Source: Plectonema cf. radiosum LEGE 06105
Lineage (GTDB): Bacteria; Cyanobacteriota; Cyanobacteriia; Cyanobacteriales; Nostocaceae
NCBI RefSeq assembly: GCF_015207665.1
Contig: NZ_JADEWL010000019.1
Span: 1-64,000, forward strand
Reading direction: 5' to 3'
DNA length: 64,000 nucleotides
Within the stretch, counting starts at the first letter, position 1. Each line of letters starts with the position of its first letter. Below are positions 1 to 8,169 of the stretch, piece by piece. A program made the position numbers and the translations under genes. The notes under the pieces are model-generated. The model did no database searches and was not told the DNA's origin. It saw only the letters and a program-made list of their open reading frames with translations.

Positions 1-58
1 CCCCATCCCCTTGTCTCCCCTCACGCTCCCATTCCGGAATACTTTTTCAATCCTTGTC
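1..58. repeat. C/T-rich heptamer-like tandem repeat at left edge
   Basis: Degenerate repeats of the CCCCATC / CTTGTCT type, also present near 5640-5668 and 14975-15003. They resemble the short tandemly repeated repetitive (STRR) sequences of heterocystous cyanobacteria. The tract overlaps the 3' end of the permease gene and is cut by the window edge. Confidence 0.5.
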
Positions 59-809
59 TCCACATAATTCTATTGATTCCCAAAAATAGTAAAAACCAGC
101 CTGCTGTTGCTAAAAATCCTCTGGTAATATTGGTTGGTAAGCCTACTAAAATACTCACAGGAAAGTCAATTAAATAAGGAAATGGTGTTAGTAATACTAT
201 CTGTCTAACTTGTTGGGGAAATACTTCTAATGGTGCGATAGTTCCCGATAAAAATAGATAGAATAAAAACCAAAAATCATGTAAAGCATATGCTCTTTCT
301 GTCCAAAATGCGAACATGGCAAAAGTGTATTGAATCACGAAACGCAGCGCAAAAGCCATTGCTGAAGACAGAATAAATAATACTACTTGTGTGAAACTTG
401 GTATCCAAAAAGCTTGGGGATAAAGTACAAAAAATAATAATACTAATAATATTGCAAAGGGTATCCGAGCAACTCTTTCTCCAAGATGAGATGTTACATG
501 ATGCCATACTGGGTCTAAAGGTTGTAATAAACGGGGTGAAAGTTTACCTTCTACAACTTCCTTTTCAAATTCCCAAATTACCCAAACTACTGTTAATTGT
601 CTGACTAAAAATACACTTAGAAAATATCGCGCAAATTCTGTTGGAGATAAACCAAATTGTCCTTCCTGCGCTGCTTGAGTCCAAACTCCCATCATGATTA
701 TAGGCAGCGAACCCGTCAAAACCCATAAAATCAGTTCGGCACGATATTCTACCATGTAGGCGTAGTATACCGTAAGTAGGGTGACTGCTTTTCTGATAAT
801 CTGTTTCAT
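21..809 (-). CDS. ABC-2 type transporter permease
   Basis: Predicted inner-membrane permease of an ABC transporter, with about six hydrophobic segments over 262 residues. The pattern (first TM followed by a MVEYRAELILW-type segment, then FEKEVVEGKLSPRLLQPLDP before the third TM) is typical of the ABC-2 permease group often annotated DUF990/COG4587. I chose the ATG at 809 (MKQIIRK...); the frame stays open to a GTG at 851, which would overlap tyrA. It follows tyrA on the same strand with a gap of about 38 bp. The partner permease and ATPase are not in the window, so the substrate is unknown. The stop lies in the repeat at the window edge. Confidence 0.75.
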   Translation of the reverse strand: MKQIIRKAVTLLTVYYAYMVEYRAELILWVLTGSLPIIMMGVWTQAAQEGQFGLSPTEFARYFLSVFLVRQLTVVWVIWEFEKEVVEGKLSPRLLQPLDPVWHHVTSHLGERVARIPFAILLVLLFFVLYPQAFWIPSFTQVVLFILSSAMAFALRFVIQYTFAMFAFWTERAYALHDFWFLFYLFLSGTIAPLEVFPQQVRQIVLLTPFPYLIDFPVSILVGLPTNITRGFLATAGWFLLFLGINRIMWRQGLKKYSGMGA

Positions 810-847
810 GATGATACTGTTTATTTTTATAGCCTGACAAAAATTTC

Positions 848-1690
848 TCACTCCTTAACAAACTTACTTCGAGCTTGCTGAGTTGAATGCAATATTTGCT
901 CTAAACTTACCCAATCTTCTCGTTCAATCAAATTAACTAATTCATCTAGATTCGAGCGATACTTTTGCAGAGACATTAGTAATGCTTCTCGATTGTATTT
1001 TGCCATCATTACTCCCAATTCCGGATTCCCTCCACCCACACGAGATGTATCCCTAAAGCCAGAACTGGCAAACTTTTGAGCTAGCTGATGGACTTGAGAA
1101 TCGGGTTCTTTTTCACAAGCTGCAATTAAGGAAGCACTCACCATTACTGGTAAATGAGAAATCAAGCTAACTGCTTTATCATGTTCTTCTGGGGAACAAT
1201 AATGAATGTTAACACCAAGTTGACTAATTAAATCTTCAACAATTGCGATCGCGCTGGTTGGAGTTGTATTAATAGGTGTAAGTACGTAAGGTTTATCGGT
1301 AAATAATTTTGAACGGGCGGCTTCTATACCTGAATCAATACTACCTGCCATTGGATGTCCGCCGACAAAATTTTCCCATACAGGTGCAATCGCTTTTACA
1401 ATAGGGGTTTTCACCGAACCAACATCAGTTATTACACAAGAACTTGGTAAATAAGCAATCAATTGCTCAAGTGTGGGAATAATAAGTCCCAGAGGTGTAC
1501 AAATAAATACGACTTCTGCTTCTGATAGCAAGTTCATATTGACTGACGCTTGGGAAACAGCACCAAGAGAAATTGCTCTTTGAGTAGTGGATTCACGGCG
1601 ACTAACTCCTAAAACGTGATGTCCTTGCTTTTTTAAGTCTAAACCTAAAGAACCACCGATTAATCCAAGACCAATAATACCGATTATCAT
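848..1690 (-). CDS. tyrA: Prephenate/arogenate dehydrogenase
   Basis: Catalyses the oxidative decarboxylation step toward tyrosine; cyanobacterial members of this family usually act on L-arogenate with NADP+ (family knowledge, not proven here). The N-terminal Rossmann motif GLGLIGGSLGLDL is visible at residues 6-18. GGHPMAGSIDSG (about residue 114) and SHLPVMVSASL (about residue 178) carry the histidines expected in the active site. At 280 residues it has the usual length and no fused chorismate mutase or ACT domain. The start is an ATG with no clear Shine-Dalgarno. Two other aromatic-pathway genes, DAHP synthase and HPPD, lie within 7 kb on the same strand. Confidence 0.9.
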   Translation of the reverse strand: MIIGIIGLGLIGGSLGLDLKKQGHHVLGVSRRESTTQRAISLGAVSQASVNMNLLSEAEVVFICTPLGLIIPTLEQLIAYLPSSCVITDVGSVKTPIVKAIAPVWENFVGGHPMAGSIDSGIEAARSKLFTDKPYVLTPINTTPTSAIAIVEDLISQLGVNIHYCSPEEHDKAVSLISHLPVMVSASLIAACEKEPDSQVHQLAQKFASSGFRDTSRVGGGNPELGVMMAKYNREALLMSLQKYRSNLDELVNLIEREDWVSLEQILHSTQQARSKFVKE

Positions 1691-1738
1691 ACTTAATTTT
1701 TAGGAGAAGGGTTATTTTATTTTAGATTTTAGATTAAA

Positions 1739-1786
1739 GGAGTTAGGAGTGAGGAGTTAGGAGTTAGGAGTTAGGAGTTAGGAGTT
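1739..1786. repeat. GGAGTTA heptamer tandem repeat
   Basis: About seven head-to-tail copies of GGAGTTA or GGAGTGA upstream of tyrA. The same unit recurs at 5567-5590 and 14935-14965. It is an STRR-type intergenic repeat. Confidence 0.75.
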
Positions 1787-1917
1787 ACTCCCCCGAACCG
1801 CTAAACAGATTACCTATCACCCGTAGGGTGCGGTTCATCTCTTTTTACCTCTTTCCTTTGCGCTAAGAGCGTCTCTGCGGTTTTTTTTTCGTAATCTTCT
1901 GCCGGGAAGGGAGTAGG
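1787..1917. repeat. Dispersed repeat family A, copy 1 (about 130 bp)
   Basis: This unit begins CTCCCCCGAACCGCT, contains GGTGCGGTTCATCTCTTT and CTCTGCGG, and ends GCCGGGAAGGGAGTAG. Clearly related copies occur at 10856-10989, 29094-29193 and 29194-29323. No ORF is inside it. The function is unknown; it may be a small non-autonomous element. Confidence 0.65.
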
Positions 1918-1944
1918 AGTTGGGAGGAAGGGAGTTAGGAATTT

Positions 1945-2028
1945 AATTACCCATTACCAATTACCAATTACCCATTACCAATTACCAATTACCAATTACC
2001 AATTATCCATTACCAATTACCAATTATT
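1945..2028. repeat. ATTACCA heptamer tandem repeat
   Basis: About eleven copies of ATTACCA, some as ATTACCC or ATTATCC, end just upstream of the pentapeptide-repeat gene. A shorter run of the same unit is at 15005-15033. STRR type. Confidence 0.75.
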
Positions 2029-2051
2029 AAATAAAATCAGAGGTTGCATCG

Positions 2052-3611
2052 ATGACTGTAGATGAATTATTGGAAAAATACCAAAAGGGATGTACGGATT
2101 TTAGAAATATTCAACTTCCCGAAGCTAATTTATGTGGAGTAAAACTTAGTGGTGTTGATTTTAGTCATGGGAATTTAAGTGTTGTAAATTTTAGCGGTGC
2201 TAATTTAACTAAGGCTAATTTTAGCTATGCTCAACTGAATGTAGCAAGACTTAGTGGCGCTCATCTTGAAGGAGCTAATCTCACAGAAGCGAGTTTGAAT
2301 GTGGCTAATTTAATTCGAGCTAATTTGAGTCATGCTCAATTGGTTAGAGCTTCTTTGATCCAAAGTGAATTAATTCGCGCTGATTTCACTCGTGCTAATT
2401 TATTAGAAGCAAATTTAAGCAATGCTGATTTACGGGAAGCTACACTCCGTCACGCTGTTTTACGTCATGCGAATTTGAATCAAGCTTGTTTGAGAGGTGC
2501 ATCTTTAGTTGCAGCGAATCTGGAGCGAGCTACTTTAAATAATACCGATTTGGTTCGTGCTGATTTAAGCGGTGCTAATTTACGAGAAGCCGAACTTCGT
2601 CAAGTAAATATGTTTCGTGCTAACCTATTTGGTGCTAATCTTAGCGATGCAAATCTTCGCTGGGCTGATTTGAGAGGTGCAAATCTTTCTTGGACTGATT
2701 TAAGCGGTGCAAAATTAAGCGGTGCAAATTTGGCTGGAGCCGATTTAAGCAATGCTAATTTGACTAATACCAGTTTGGTACATAGCGATTTAACTGAAGC
2801 AAAATTAATTCAAGCTGAATGGGTGGGTGCTGATTTAACTGGAGCAACTTTAACCGGAGCAAAACTTTATGCTACTTCTCGCTTTGGTTTGAAAACGGAT
2901 ATGTTGATTTGTGAATGGGTGGATTTGAGTCAAAAAGGCGATCGCTCTATTATTCATTACTTAAGTGCGGAAGATTCGGGAGAATTTTTCAACGAAACTC
3001 CACCAACTATTCGTATTATTGTAGATAGACCTTTAGATCCAGAGGCAAATTTTGCAATCGCTGGTGCCTATTTTCAAATAACTCAAAAATATCAAGGATT
3101 ACATCAACCTCCTAGCATGGAAATTGGTCGTCGTCGTACTGTTTTTACTTTCCGTGCAGACAGTGACGAAAGTTTATTTCCTATTGCTTATATGGCAATT
3201 CTTCCTTTTCGAGATGCTGTTGCAACTCACAAAAATATATACCTAGCTATAGAAATGATTGCCAGTCAAGAGGAGCATGGACAGCTAATTACTATTCAAC
3301 GGATGCAACAATTAATTACTCGATTGGATAAGGCAAGGGAAAATGCAGATTATATCAAAGGTGTGACAAAAATTTTAGGAATTGCAGCAAAATTAAACTT
3401 TTTTCAAGCTCCTACGCAAACAATTTTAACAAATTCTAGCGCCAAAAATTTAACCGTTTATGATAGTCCCCATTTTGGCAAAAGATTAATTGACCATCCT
3501 CAAATTGAAACTGATTTAGATGAAGATGAATTGAGCGAACTTTCTCAATCCAGACAACCATCAATAAATGCAAGCGCGGATTTTTTTAAAGGTTTTCATT
3601 ATCTTACTTGA
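2052..3611 (+). CDS. Pentapeptide-repeat protein
   Basis: Residues about 20-280 are almost uninterrupted A(N/D)LxX pentapeptides (for example SGANL, TKANF, RADLS, GANLR). These are predicted to fold into a right-handed quadrilateral beta-helix of roughly 50 repeats. The remaining 240 residues are non-repetitive and not recognised. There is no signal peptide or transmembrane segment, so a cytoplasmic location is likely. The start is an ATG right after an ATTACCA repeat tract. Such proteins are abundant in cyanobacteria and most have no known function, so I infer none. Confidence 0.9.
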   Translation: MTVDELLEKYQKGCTDFRNIQLPEANLCGVKLSGVDFSHGNLSVVNFSGANLTKANFSYAQLNVARLSGAHLEGANLTEASLNVANLIRANLSHAQLVRASLIQSELIRADFTRANLLEANLSNADLREATLRHAVLRHANLNQACLRGASLVAANLERATLNNTDLVRADLSGANLREAELRQVNMFRANLFGANLSDANLRWADLRGANLSWTDLSGAKLSGANLAGADLSNANLTNTSLVHSDLTEAKLIQAEWVGADLTGATLTGAKLYATSRFGLKTDMLICEWVDLSQKGDRSIIHYLSAEDSGEFFNETPPTIRIIVDRPLDPEANFAIAGAYFQITQKYQGLHQPPSMEIGRRRTVFTFRADSDESLFPIAYMAILPFRDAVATHKNIYLAIEMIASQEEHGQLITIQRMQQLITRLDKARENADYIKGVTKILGIAAKLNFFQAPTQTILTNSSAKNLTVYDSPHFGKRLIDHPQIETDLDEDELSELSQSRQPSINASADFFKGFHYLT

Positions 3612-4001
3612 TTATTAAATGGAGGATTACACTAAAAGATATATATAAGGATATAGACCTAAAGATATAGATATCCAAGATATCTGAGTTAAATATTTTA
3701 TACTTTATAGTAATGGTTTATTACTGATGATTGTTTAAGTTGTAATAGAGAACACTCATAACATTCTAAAAATATTTTCCATAATTAATTAATCTGAGAT
3801 TATCAAAAGTCGGATTTTTGATTATTTTAAATCTTGACAAGTCAAGTAATAGATTTATTAAATAAATATAAAACAAATCTAAAAAAAATCTAAAAAAATC
3901 AATGCACAATCCGCAATGCCTAAATAATACATATTGCCCCATGCTTAGTTCAAACCATAATATGATTCATTCAAAAAAACGGGAATCAAGGAGCAAAAAG
4001 T
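3612..4001. other. Intergenic region, no gene seen
   Basis: AT-rich spacer with short repeats of a GATATAGA/AGATATC type at 3640-3685. The only functional site I can support is a Shine-Dalgarno AAGGAG at 3988-3993, nine bases before the ATG of the next gene. Confidence 0.6.
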
Positions 4002-4583
4002 ATGTTTAATAAAATGATGGGTCGTACCAGATATGTAGTTTGTCGTATCATGTTACACCTAAGTGGTTCAGAAGTCGCACCTATTTTAGGAGTATTAAAT
4101 CGTAGCGCCAGAGAAGCAGTTGATGCCGAAGGTGATATGGAGGTTTTGGGAGAACAATTAGTTTCAATCTGCGAAACCTTATTGCAATACGATGAATATT
4201 GGATGTCCGCTGCTAATGAAGGTGATGTCTTTTGGGAAGAAGGTGATGCTGGAGACTATTTTCAAGAATTATTTACCGATTCGGCACAACGTTATTTAAG
4301 TGAACCACCGTCCAATTATTCTGATGTCGATGAATCTTTTACCGTTCCCGTAACCCGTAATGTAGTGGTGATGATTACGGTGGCTTATGAAGGAGAAGTA
4401 CCGGAATTAGAAGATGATTTGTCAAATATTGCCGATCTTCAAGAAGGTTTGAAAGCTTTTATTGATTTACATTACAAACATAAAATACGAGCAGTTCAAG
4501 TACATTTTTCACCTGCACAGTTAGGAGATGAACTGACTAACGACCAATTATTACAGCATTATCACGAATTAATTCCTTTATAA
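4002..4583 (+). CDS. DUF1517-like protein
   Basis: A 193-residue soluble acidic protein. The C-terminal half resembles cyanobacterial/plastid DUF1517 proteins by eye: a VVVMITVAYEGEVPEL strand segment, then DLQEGLKAFIDL, ending VQVHFSPAQLGDEL and LLQHYHELIPL. The start is supported by AAGGAG at 3988-3993. A lipoprotein gene follows 68 bp downstream on the same strand and may be co-transcribed. No catalytic motif is evident and the function is unknown. A profile search would be needed to confirm the DUF1517 assignment. Confidence 0.7.
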   Translation: MFNKMMGRTRYVVCRIMLHLSGSEVAPILGVLNRSAREAVDAEGDMEVLGEQLVSICETLLQYDEYWMSAANEGDVFWEEGDAGDYFQELFTDSAQRYLSEPPSNYSDVDESFTVPVTRNVVVMITVAYEGEVPELEDDLSNIADLQEGLKAFIDLHYKHKIRAVQVHFSPAQLGDELTNDQLLQHYHELIPL

Positions 4584-4651
4584 AAAGACGGTTCTCCGTA
4601 CCTCTCAAGCCGATAAAGAAGTTGTTAAGCTCAAAGATAGAATAAAAGTAT

Positions 4652-5557
4652 ATGGATATGAAAATTTTGCGTAAGTTTACAGCTGTTTTTTTAGCATTCA
4701 GTTTGTGCTTTACAACAGTTGCTTGTGGTGGTACTAACCAAAGTAGCCAAGATATTCCACAAGCCAGAAATGTAAGCCAAACCCCGACTAATACTAAAAT
4801 TAATGATGGTGAATATCCCGTACAGCAAGCTAGTTATAACGATGCGGATGGAGAATATACACTATTTTTGTTAAATAGTCCTAAGCCCACTTTTAAAACT
4901 GATCAGTTGCAAATGGCTCGTCTTACCGATGAACAAATTAAGGAAGGTAAAGCTAGCTACCTGAAAGTAGAAAACGGAGAGCCTGCACTTTATTTAACAC
5001 CAGATTTTAAAATTGAATACGTTCAAAACGTTACCGAAACAAAAACCGATCCCCAAACTGGACGACAAGAAACGGTGATAGTTCAGCGAAATAACGGCTT
5101 TTGGGCTCCATTTGCTGGTGCGATCGCCGGTCAAGCAATCGGTAGTTTGTTATTCAGACCCCAGTATTATGTACCACCCGCCTATCAACCGGGAAGGTCT
5201 GTATATACTGGTTTTGGTGGATATGGTAACAGCTATGATGTCGCAGTTGATAGATATCGTCAGCGTTATAACGAACCACCAGCAGCAGTCCGAAACCGTA
5301 CCACTTTCCGCACTACCGGAAATTTAAGAAGAACAAGTCCTGGAACTTCAAATATCAGACGTACTACCCCCAGTACAAATACTGGTAACAGTCGTGCTAC
5401 TGGTTCCGGTTTTGGCAGCAGTACCCTGAAACAATCCGGAAAATCCGGATCAACGAGAAATAATCCATCCAACAGGAGTTTTGGTAGTGGAACTCGTTCT
5501 CGAAGTTCGGGAAGCCGCAGTGGTCGTAGTTTCGGTACTGGAGGTAGAAGACGGTAA
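4652..5557 (+). CDS. Predicted lipoprotein with Ser/Arg/Gly-rich tail
   Basis: The N-terminus has a basic start, a hydrophobic stretch (FTAVFLAFSLCFT) and a lipobox TVAC-G at about residue 25. Export and lipid anchoring at the cell envelope are therefore likely. Residues about 45-150 form a globular part of unknown family. A Gly/Ala segment (FAGAIAGQAIGSLLF) follows, and the last 100 residues are low-complexity, rich in Ser, Arg, Gly and Thr. The ATG at 4658 (MKILRK) is an equally good start. The gene lies 68 bp behind the DUF1517-like gene. I do not recognise a function. Confidence 0.75.
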   Translation: MDMKILRKFTAVFLAFSLCFTTVACGGTNQSSQDIPQARNVSQTPTNTKINDGEYPVQQASYNDADGEYTLFLLNSPKPTFKTDQLQMARLTDEQIKEGKASYLKVENGEPALYLTPDFKIEYVQNVTETKTDPQTGRQETVIVQRNNGFWAPFAGAIAGQAIGSLLFRPQYYVPPAYQPGRSVYTGFGGYGNSYDVAVDRYRQRYNEPPAAVRNRTTFRTTGNLRRTSPGTSNIRRTTPSTNTGNSRATGSGFGSSTLKQSGKSGSTRNNPSNRSFGSGTRSRSSGSRSGRSFGTGGRRR

Positions 5558-5566
5558 ATAAAAGTT

Positions 5567-5670
5567 AGGAGTTAGGAGTGAGGAGTTAGTTGACAGTTGA
5601 CAGTTGACAGTGGACAGTTATTATTTATTTCTCCCTGTCTCCTTGTCTCCTTGTCTCCCCATCCCCCATC
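5567..5670. repeat. Compound heptamer repeats
   Basis: Successive short tandem tracts: GGAGTTA type, then GTTGACA/CAGTTGA type (about 5588-5620), then CCTTGTCT / CCCCATC type (about 5633-5668). They fill the gap between the convergent lipoprotein and aroF genes. STRR type. Confidence 0.7.
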
Positions 5671-5674
5671 TCCG

Positions 5675-6730
5675 TCAGGCGATCGCAACAGCTTGTTCCC
5701 AACGTCCGACGGCTTTACCAATTACTGCTAATTCTTGCATCAAACGGTCAAAACGTTCTGGTGTTAGGGATTGAGGCCCATCAGATAAGGCTTTCGCGGG
5801 GTTGGGATGAACTTCTATCATTAAGGAATCGCATCCACCGGCTATAGCAGCCATGGACATTGAAGGAACAAATTCTGATAACCCAGTACCGTGTGAAGGG
5901 TCGATCATAATCGGTAAGTGAGTTAGCTGTCGCAATACTGGTATTACTGATAAATCTAAGGTATTACGAGTATACTGACGGTCGAAGGAACGAATACCCC
6001 TTTCGCATAAAATTACATTAGAATTTCCCGAAGCAAGTACGTATTCAGCAGCCATTAACCATTCTTCAATAGTGGCGGAAATTCCGCGCTTGAGTAAAAC
6101 GGGTTTGGGTTGCGCTCCGACTTTTTTGAGTAATGAGAAATTCTGCATATTTCTCGCACCCACTTGGACAACATCCGCGACTTCGGCTATTTTGTCCAAA
6201 TCAGCAGCATCCATTACTTCGGTAATAATTCCTAATCCACTGGCTTCTCTGGCTTTCGCTAACAATTCTAAAGCGCTTTCACCATGTCCTTGGAAAGCAT
6301 AAGGTGAAGTCCGGGGTTTATAAGCACCACCACGCAAAAACTTGGCTCCAGCAGCTTTAACACGGTGCGCGGTTTCTACAATCATTTCCTCATTTTCTAC
6401 CGAACAAGGACCCGCAATTACTACTAAAGGATAATTTTCGCCAAATGTAACTTCACCATCGGGAGTATTAACTATAATCCCTGAAGCCTCACCGTGTCGA
6501 AACTGACGACTAGCACGTTTGTAAGGCTTTTCTACCCGCAATACTTGTTCAATCCAAGGACTTACTTCTTGAATTTGCAATGGATCTAAACTTGCTGTTT
6601 CTCCAACTAAACCGATTACTACCTTATGTTGACCAATTATTTTCTCTGGTGTTAGCCCCCAATTAATCATTTCTTCACTAATGCGTTTTATTTCTGCTTC
6701 TGGGGAACCGACTTTCATGACTACAATCAT
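5675..6730 (-). CDS. aroF: 3-deoxy-7-phosphoheptulonate synthase (DAHP synthase, AroF type)
   Basis: Condenses phosphoenolpyruvate and erythrose 4-phosphate, the first step of the shikimate pathway. Residues 1-90 match the small N-terminal ferredoxin-like domain of type I-beta DAHP synthases ([17 protein letters not shown]...). The TIM barrel shows [36 protein letters not shown] and MIDPSHGTG, including the expected Cys, Lys, Arg and His metal/substrate residues. Its 351 residues are the normal length. The start MIVVMK is an ATG, with an alternative Met four codons in. It is divergent in function from, but close to, hppD and tyrA. Confidence 0.93.
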   Translation of the reverse strand: MIVVMKVGSPEAEIKRISEEMINWGLTPEKIIGQHKVVIGLVGETASLDPLQIQEVSPWIEQVLRVEKPYKRASRQFRHGEASGIIVNTPDGEVTFGENYPLVVIAGPCSVENEEMIVETAHRVKAAGAKFLRGGAYKPRTSPYAFQGHGESALELLAKAREASGLGIITEVMDAADLDKIAEVADVVQVGARNMQNFSLLKKVGAQPKPVLLKRGISATIEEWLMAAEYVLASGNSNVILCERGIRSFDRQYTRNTLDLSVIPVLRQLTHLPIMIDPSHGTGLSEFVPSMSMAAIAGGCDSLMIEVHPNPAKALSDGPQSLTPERFDRLMQELAVIGKAVGRWEQAVAIA

Positions 6731-6850
6731 TTTTTATTTCCCGAACTGATTTTATTTTTAAATAAATTGCTGACTGCTGCACTTGTAGATATATAGATTT
6801 TTCTACAAGTGTATATACTCATCTATTTAAATGTTAGCTTAGGACAAAGT

Positions 6851-7963
6851 TTATTCCTTAGTCACTTTTTTATCTCCTATTTGTAAACTTCCACGTTTAA
6901 TTTGTTCGAGTTCCATTGCTTCAAATAAAGCGCGAAAGTTACCTTCTCCAAAACCTTGAGCGCATTCTCGACGCTCGATAAACTCAAAGAAAAAGGTAGG
7001 TTGAGAAAAAATCGGTCGTGTAAAAATTTGTAAGAGTAAAGCATTCGGATAATCTTCCTTCCAATCTACCAAAATTTCTTGTTTGGCGATACTTACTAGT
7101 TCATTTGATTTCAGAGGTAAATTTGCTCGCTGCTGTAACTGGGAATAGTAGCTTTGAGAAATAGGCAGAAAAGACAAGCCACGGGCGCGAAATTCAGCAA
7201 TACTACTGATAATATCTCTGGTTTTTAAAGCAATATGTTGAATTCCTGCTCCTCGGTTAGCGTTGAGAAATTCCTGAATTTGAGAATTGGGAGTTGCAGG
7301 TTCGTTAATTGGTAATTGTACATCCCCATCAGGAGAAACCATTACTTGGCTGTGCAATGCAGAATATTCGGTTTGAATGTTAAATTTTTGTTGGGGGCGA
7401 AAACCGAGAATATTTTGGTACCAATTAACAGCAGCTTTTAAATCACCTACCGCTACATTGAGGACAAGGTGATCTATTGCTTGAATGGAACAAGGAGAGG
7501 AATAATTTTCGATTGCATTCTCTTTTAATTGTGTTTCCAATAAAGTATGAGTAAGTCCTCCCCAAGCAATAATTTTCGCTTGCTTAGTGTAAGTTGTATT
7601 TTTTTGTTTACTTTTTTGTACTTGTATGCCGGGTTGTTGTATAATGTCTGTTCCATAAGCTTTGGCTAGGGTTATTGTTGCAGACAAATCTTCCACTTCA
7701 AAAGCGATATCTACCACACCGGGTGGATGTTGACGGAGATACTCAGCTACTGGGCTAATAGATGATATTGCTGAAGACAGCACAAAGCAAACTGAGCCGC
7801 TTTTAACTACTTCCGTGCGGGTATGAGAAGGTGTATCTTGTTTACCGGGGAAGCTGGGGATAACAGCACCATCGTCTAATTTTTCAAAACCAAGATGATG
7901 TACAAACCAATCACGCCAAATTATGGCATCTTCGACATAGAAGTGAACGTAAGCAATTCTCAT
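6851..7963 (-). CDS. hppD: 4-hydroxyphenylpyruvate dioxygenase
   Basis: Non-haem iron enzyme that converts 4-hydroxyphenylpyruvate to homogentisate, the head group of tocopherol and, in some organisms, plastoquinone. Two vicinal-oxygen-chelate halves are visible. The iron ligands expected from the family are seen: His in AIDHLVLN, His in GIQHIALKT and Glu in FFFEFIERR near the C-terminus. I chose the ATG at 7963 (MRIAYVHFYVED) because related proteins begin at this motif. ATG 7984 adds seven residues, and the frame stays open to a TTG at 8032. It lies 120 bp upstream of aroF on the same strand. Confidence 0.88.
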   Translation of the reverse strand: MRIAYVHFYVEDAIIWRDWFVHHLGFEKLDDGAVIPSFPGKQDTPSHTRTEVVKSGSVCFVLSSAISSISPVAEYLRQHPPGVVDIAFEVEDLSATITLAKAYGTDIIQQPGIQVQKSKQKNTTYTKQAKIIAWGGLTHTLLETQLKENAIENYSSPCSIQAIDHLVLNVAVGDLKAAVNWYQNILGFRPQQKFNIQTEYSALHSQVMVSPDGDVQLPINEPATPNSQIQEFLNANRGAGIQHIALKTRDIISSIAEFRARGLSFLPISQSYYSQLQQRANLPLKSNELVSIAKQEILVDWKEDYPNALLLQIFTRPIFSQPTFFFEFIERRECAQGFGEGNFRALFEAMELEQIKRGSLQIGDKKVTKE

Positions 7964-8092
7964 TTTAATTGAAGCAAGAGGCATTAACAGCTTATCTGTT
8001 TGTAAATTCTGCCTTTTTTGCTCGATTTTCAAGTCACTCCTAAGCAGTAGATAGTGATTTTTAGCTGAAATTTTTCTCGAAAGATGGGGGAT

Positions 8093-8135
8093 GAGGTTAA
8101 AGGTTAAAGGTCTAAGGTCTAAGGTTAAAGGTTAA
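8093..8135. repeat. GGTTAAA/GGTCTAA heptamer repeat
   Basis: Six 7-bp units of GGTTAAA and GGTCTAA between hppD and the NYN gene. The 7-bp period distinguishes it from the 11-bp period Pho-box candidates elsewhere. STRR type. Confidence 0.65.
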
Positions 8136-8169
8136 AATTCCTAACCACCATCCACTAACCACTAACTCC

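Noticed and set aside
1739-2028. CRISPR array
   Set aside because: The repeats are continuous 7-mers without spacers, and no cas gene is present.
8093-8135. GGTTAAA repeats as a Pho box
   Set aside because: The period is 7 bp rather than 11, the units change to GGTCTAA, and the neighbouring genes are unrelated to phosphate.
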